The notes beneath the pieces are model-generated. The model did no database searches and had not been told where the DNA came from. It saw nothing but the letters and a program-made list of their open reading frames with translations. Of a stretch of DNA of 64,000 nt, positions 60,517-64,000 are shown one piece after another. Position 1 is the stretch's first letter. Each line of letters starts with the position of its first letter. Both the position numbers and the translations under genes were made by a program. The stretch comes from Anaerohalosphaera lusitana (lineage in GTDB: Bacteria > Planctomycetota > Phycisphaerae > Sedimentisphaerales > Anaerohalosphaeraceae): assembly GCF_002007645.1 (NCBI RefSeq), contig NZ_CP019791.1:868001-932000 (forward strand), in the 5' to 3' direction.

Positions 60517-62130
60517 CTATTTTTCGGACTTTAGGTTTTCGAGCTCTTTGCGCAGGGGCATTTCGATCGGTGTGCCGTGCTGGGTGTAGGTTCGCAAGAC
60601 GATGCCGCGTTCGTCTTCGAGGAGCTGGTAGTCGCCGGGGGAGTCGCCTTGTTCGATGCCTTTACGGCCGTGGTAATAGTTTGTCATGTCTTTGGTGTAT
60701 TCTTTCATTTCGGCTTGCATATTCTGAATACTAAAATTGTTTGCCTGGCGCAGGTTTTCTGCCGTATCCAACGCGGTGTAATAAATGGACTTAGTTTGGA
60801 ATCTATCGGCAAATCCTGTGTCGAGCAACCAATTCTGGGCAAAGCCGATTCTGGAGCGGTCCAAGGTTGCATAAATAGCGATGAAAACGGCAAGTGCACA
60901 TAAGGCTATTGCTGGAAGAACAAAGGGGAAAATGCTTTTTGTCGTTTGGCTAAATATCCTTTTTGCTCCTACCGTGCGAATAAAAGTTAATATTGCTGCT
61001 GCTACTATAAGAGCTGCGGCCGAGGCGACGAGGGTGGCACCGGGATCGGTAAAAGTCAAATCTCTCTCGGCCTCAGTTCCATTGAATTTGATAGGTAAAT
61101 CTTCTGTGAGATTCTCACCTTCCAGTCTGGTCACAAAGCTATTGTCCCACAGGATATCGTCGACGGCTGTGGTGCTGAGGCGCGTTCTGTGGAACCTATC
61201 TGCAGTGAAAACGGACCCGTCAAGGATTTCGAATTGATCATTAATATTAGCCTGGTAATCATTCTTATGAAATTCATCTGCAAAGATGGTGTTGAGACCT
61301 TTTGCCTGTGCCTTTTCGGGGCCTATGATGAAAAGATCGAGCTTCGTTCCATCTGTATTTGTTATAAGCCTGGCTGGGTAGATGGGTTTATTGGTTGGAA
61401 AAACTATTTTCAGGGGAATGGTTACGAGATGATCGGTTTGGGCTCCGTCATTAAGCAGTTTTGCTGTGATAAAGTGCCAGCCGTCGGCTGCATAATCAGT
61501 TATGATTTTGCTCTTGTCATTTGCTAAAGGGATGCAACCATTAGCAGTAAGCCAGTCGTTGATTTGGTCGGTATTGTCGGGGGTAAATACATTCAGATCC
61601 AGAGCGTGGAGTGTCTGTTCGGCAGTTTCGTTAACGTATTGATCAAGGTTGAGTTTAAGCTGGCTACGCACCGGGAAAAAGTAGATGGTAAGAACCGATA
61701 CGATAAAGACTAGAATCGTTCCGCATGAAAGAAAAATCAGAAATGGTTTTCGTTTTACCAGCACATCCAACAGTATCCACAGGGCCACTAATAATGCCGC
61801 CAGAGCAATAACTATTATTTCTAAATTTATATGTGTAATTTTCGGGCGGAGGTTTAGTTCGAGGGTGTCGAGTAGGCCTGGGGTGGCGGCTTTGAATTGT
61901 GTTGGTTCGTTGGGGACGGGGATGATCCAGCCGAATTCTTCGCCCGGGCCTTCGAATGAGCTTTCGACTATGAGGGTTTCGATGCCGTCGCGGTAAGAGA
62001 TTATCGCGCGCTGGCTGGGCATGGCGAGTTTTGCTTTTATATGTGCGCGTGGGAAGATCTTGCCGTCGGCGTGTGCGGCGGCTGGGAGGATCAGTGTCAG
62101 CAGTAATGCGGTTGTGATCAGCTTTTTCAT
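60517..62130 (-). CDS. DUF2330-like secreted/membrane protein
   Basis: 537 aa. Signal peptide MKKLITTALLLTLILPAAAHA. The following ~80 residues (DGKIFPRAHIKAKLAMPSQRAIISYRDGIETLIVESSFEGPGEEFGWIIPVPNEPTQFKAATPGLLDTL) match the DUF2330 pattern. Membrane helices occur at ~105-125, ~135-155, ~365-385 and ~400-420. The role is unknown. It starts 50 bp after the transglutaminase-like gene and may be in one operon with the genes on either side. Confidence 0.6.
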   Translation of the reverse strand: MKKLITTALLLTLILPAAAHADGKIFPRAHIKAKLAMPSQRAIISYRDGIETLIVESSFEGPGEEFGWIIPVPNEPTQFKAATPGLLDTLELNLRPKITHINLEIIVIALAALLVALWILLDVLVKRKPFLIFLSCGTILVFIVSVLTIYFFPVRSQLKLNLDQYVNETAEQTLHALDLNVFTPDNTDQINDWLTANGCIPLANDKSKIITDYAADGWHFITAKLLNDGAQTDHLVTIPLKIVFPTNKPIYPARLITNTDGTKLDLFIIGPEKAQAKGLNTIFADEFHKNDYQANINDQFEILDGSVFTADRFHRTRLSTTAVDDILWDNSFVTRLEGENLTEDLPIKFNGTEAERDLTFTDPGATLVASAAALIVAAAILTFIRTVGAKRIFSQTTKSIFPFVLPAIALCALAVFIAIYATLDRSRIGFAQNWLLDTGFADRFQTKSIYYTALDTAENLRQANNFSIQNMQAEMKEYTKDMTNYYHGRKGIEQGDSPGDYQLLEDERGIVLRTYTQHGTPIEMPLRKELENLKSEK

Positions 62131-62180
62131 GATTGCCTCTGCGCGGAATCGTTTTGCGAATTATTGTTTGCCGGGTGTTT

Positions 62181-63665
62181 TTATTCGAGCTGGGCGGCGG
62201 TTATGCGGAAGTAACCGAGGGTGTTCTGGATGTTGAGGAAGTCGCCTGGTTCGCCGTCGCCTCTGCCGAGGATTATTCGGCCGACGGAGCAGCCTCGGGA
62301 AGCTTTTCTGGTGGCGTCGAGTCCGACCCATTGGCCGTTGACGTATGCTTCGGACCATGCGTGTCCGCCGAAGACCTGTTCGGAGCCGAAGAGGCCGTCG
62401 ACGTAGAGCAGGCCGGTGACGACGCGTGAGGGGATTCCGACGGCGCGGCACATTGCGGTGGTGAGGACGGCGTGTTCGGTGCAGTCGCCCTGTTTGCTTT
62501 GTGCGACTTCGGCGGCGGATGCGTAGCCTACGGAGAGGTCCTTTGCGGTGATGTAGCCGTGGACGAATCGTTCGATCTTTTTGACGGCCTGGGCGGTGGT
62601 TTCGCAGTCCTTCGTGGCCTGCTGTGCGAGCTGTTTTATGGTTTCGTCTTCGGACTGGACGTATCGGCTGGACTCGAGGGCGGCGAGAAGCGTTTCGTCA
62701 TCGCCGGTGTAGGGGAAGGTTCCGCCGGCGGGGGTTGCTTTGGTGACTTCGACGATGAGGCTTCCGTTTGCTTTTTGCATGACGCTTTGGCCTGGGCCCG
62801 CGGGGATCCAGAGGTCGCCTTTTTTGAGGGATTCGATCGTGTAGACAGCGCGGGTTTTGTCGCCGAGGTTGGTGAGGCGGGTTGGGCTCTTGATGAGCAT
62901 TTTGTTCATGAAGTCGAGGGTGTCGTTTGGGCTGAGTGCGAATTCTTTTGTGCAGGAGATGAGTTCGAGCTTCATGCCCATCATGGCGGTGACGACTTTT
63001 ACGGGCATCATGTCATCGCCTACGACGTGGTTTTCGGTGGTGATGCTGCCGGTGGGAGCCTGGATGGTGCTGTATATTTTGCGGGCGTCGATGACCTTGC
63101 CGAAGAGGTCGATCTGTTCGATGGGGCCGAGCTTATTGTGCATGGGTACGACCTGGAGCATGGAGGGGTCGAAATACTTGACGGTGAAGGTGTCGCCTTC
63201 TTCAAAGTCGTGCTGCTTGACGTAGAGGGCTATGCCTTCGTCCATGAGGGCATCTTCGGGTAGGGGGATGATCTTTTCTTCGGTTCGGCCCATGGAGGTT
63301 ATTTCGGCGACGAAGTTGCCGTCTTCGTTTACGCGGCCGGTGGTTTGCTGTCCGAAGCCGCCGGCGTTCATGCTGGATTCGAAGCTGAGGGGTTTGCCGT
63401 CGGATGTTTCGACGGTTTTGATGGACATGGATATGCCGACGTCGGTTCCCATTCGGTTCATGGTCATTGACATTTGGGTGGTGTGGGTGACGCGGTCGTC
63501 CTGCTGGAGGCGGGTCATAGCGGCGTGGCCGATCTTGTTGCCGTCGACGAGGACGGCGAAGTAAATTTTTTCTTCATCGGCGGGGGCGGTTTCGGACTGG
63601 GCCGCGAGCATCGGGGTTGAGCATATCGCGAGGAGCAGGAAGAAGGTGATTGTCTTTTTGAACAT
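62181..63665 (-). CDS. Secreted transglutaminase-like protein
   Basis: 494 aa. Signal peptide MFKKTITFFLLLAICSTPMLA. The first ~300 residues are a beta-rich N-terminal region. The transglutaminase core follows, with the catalytic Cys in QGDCTEHAVLTTAMCRAVGIPSRVV, the His in GGHAWSEAYVNGQWVGLDA and the Asp in GLDATR. Such bacterial proteins are usually protease-like or cross-linking enzymes in the envelope. AAAGGAAAAAT precedes the ATG. A partial paralogue lies 24 bp upstream. Confidence 0.82.
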   Translation of the reverse strand: MFKKTITFFLLLAICSTPMLAAQSETAPADEEKIYFAVLVDGNKIGHAAMTRLQQDDRVTHTTQMSMTMNRMGTDVGISMSIKTVETSDGKPLSFESSMNAGGFGQQTTGRVNEDGNFVAEITSMGRTEEKIIPLPEDALMDEGIALYVKQHDFEEGDTFTVKYFDPSMLQVVPMHNKLGPIEQIDLFGKVIDARKIYSTIQAPTGSITTENHVVGDDMMPVKVVTAMMGMKLELISCTKEFALSPNDTLDFMNKMLIKSPTRLTNLGDKTRAVYTIESLKKGDLWIPAGPGQSVMQKANGSLIVEVTKATPAGGTFPYTGDDETLLAALESSRYVQSEDETIKQLAQQATKDCETTAQAVKKIERFVHGYITAKDLSVGYASAAEVAQSKQGDCTEHAVLTTAMCRAVGIPSRVVTGLLYVDGLFGSEQVFGGHAWSEAYVNGQWVGLDATRKASRGCSVGRIILGRGDGEPGDFLNIQNTLGYFRITAAQLE

Positions 63666-63689
63666 ATTTTTCCTTTCGTGTGTCTGGTT

Positions 63690-64000
63690 TTATTCGGTTT
63701 CGATGCTCTGAATTTTGAAATAGCCTATGGATCTGTACATGCCCATGTAGTCGGCGGGGTCTCCATCGCCTTTTCCAAATGCGACATGACCTATGTTCCA
63801 GCCGGTCGGGTGAGTGGGATCCAGGCCTACCCATTGGCCGTTGACGTATGCTTCGCACCATGCATGTAGCCAGAATGCTTTTTGCATGTAGACGATGCCC
63901 ATGACGACGCGTGCGGGTATTCCGGCAGCACGGCACATGCCTGTTGCGAGCAGTGCGTGTTCGGTGCAGTCGCCCAGTCCGGTTCTGGCGACTTCGGCGG
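63690..64000 (-). CDS. Transglutaminase-like protein, C-terminal part (cut by window edge)
   Basis: The last ~103 residues are visible. The catalytic segment GDCTEHALLATGMCRAAGIPARVV, then HAWCEAYVNGQWVGLDPTHPTG, closely parallels the adjacent downstream protein, including the final IGYFKIQSIETE against LGYFRITAAQLE. The pair is therefore a tandem duplication. The N-terminal part lies beyond 64000. Confidence 0.85.
   Translation of the reverse strand, partial: AEVARTGLGDCTEHALLATGMCRAAGIPARVVMGIVYMQKAFWLHAWCEAYVNGQWVGLDPTHPTGWNIGHVAFGKGDGDPADYMGMYRSIGYFKIQSIETE

Noticed and set aside
1-64000. tRNA, rRNA and known riboswitch genes
   Set aside because: I looked for T-arm-like GGTTCGA motifs and for a cobalamin riboswitch near the corrinoid adenosyltransferase gene. 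Nothing convincing was seen. A tRNAscan or Infernal run would be decisive.

Overview
The window looks like chromosomal DNA of a planctomycete of class Phycisphaerae, most likely Sedimentisphaerales-like. This is an inference from gene content: an ECF sigma / FecR / LamG-dockerin cassette, a Tat-exported sulfatase, a compact type II-C Cas9, bacterial housekeeping genes, and many short palindromic repeats between genes. No rRNA or tRNA gene was recognised.

Layout. 1-16.5 kb: only minus-strand genes. These are cysS (partial), ispF, hisB, hisC, accD, rpe, pgk, gap, tilS, an SGNH hydrolase, a repeat-rich lipoprotein, ispD, a zinc-ribbon membrane protein, an M20 peptidase, a GNAT acetyltransferase, a corrinoid adenosyltransferase and a PilZ protein. 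16.7-21.8 kb: a complete type II-C CRISPR-Cas locus, with a 6-repeat array, cas2, cas1, cas9, and a divergent tracrRNA that I identified from its anti-repeat, promoter and terminator. 21.8-22.6 kb: a gene-free A/C-rich stretch with a phased T-tract array. 22.6-36.4 kb: mainly plus-strand genes (ftsW, murG, proS, a DUF4416 protein, a WecA-like transferase, an O-antigen ligase-like protein, a sulfatase), plus one pair of unrecognised membrane genes on the minus strand. 36.4-43.8 kb: a minus-strand operon, nusA-infB-rbfA-(degenerate HhH-GPD protein)-hisG-yebC, behind a near-consensus promoter and a long structured leader. 44-64 kb: pyrF, murD, a LamG/FecR/sigma cassette, plsC, ispH, rpsA, a patatin lipoprotein, an SDR, a small membrane gene interrupted by TGA, a DUF2330-like protein and two tandem transglutaminase-like proteins.

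Three independent signals change sign between about 21.5 and 24 kb. GC skew goes from C-rich to G-rich on the plus strand, even within minus-strand genes on both sides. Gene direction is predominantly divergent from there. Every dispersed repeat element left of it is in minus orientation and every one to the right is in plus orientation. Together they suggest a replication origin, or another replichore boundary, beside the CRISPR locus.

Pathways represented: isoprenoid MEP pathway (ispD, ispF, ispH), histidine synthesis (hisG, hisB, hisC), lower glycolysis (gap, pgk), peptidoglycan synthesis (ftsW, murG, murD), surface polysaccharide synthesis (wecA-like, O-antigen ligase) and translation (nusA, infB, rbfA, rpsA, proS, cysS, tilS).
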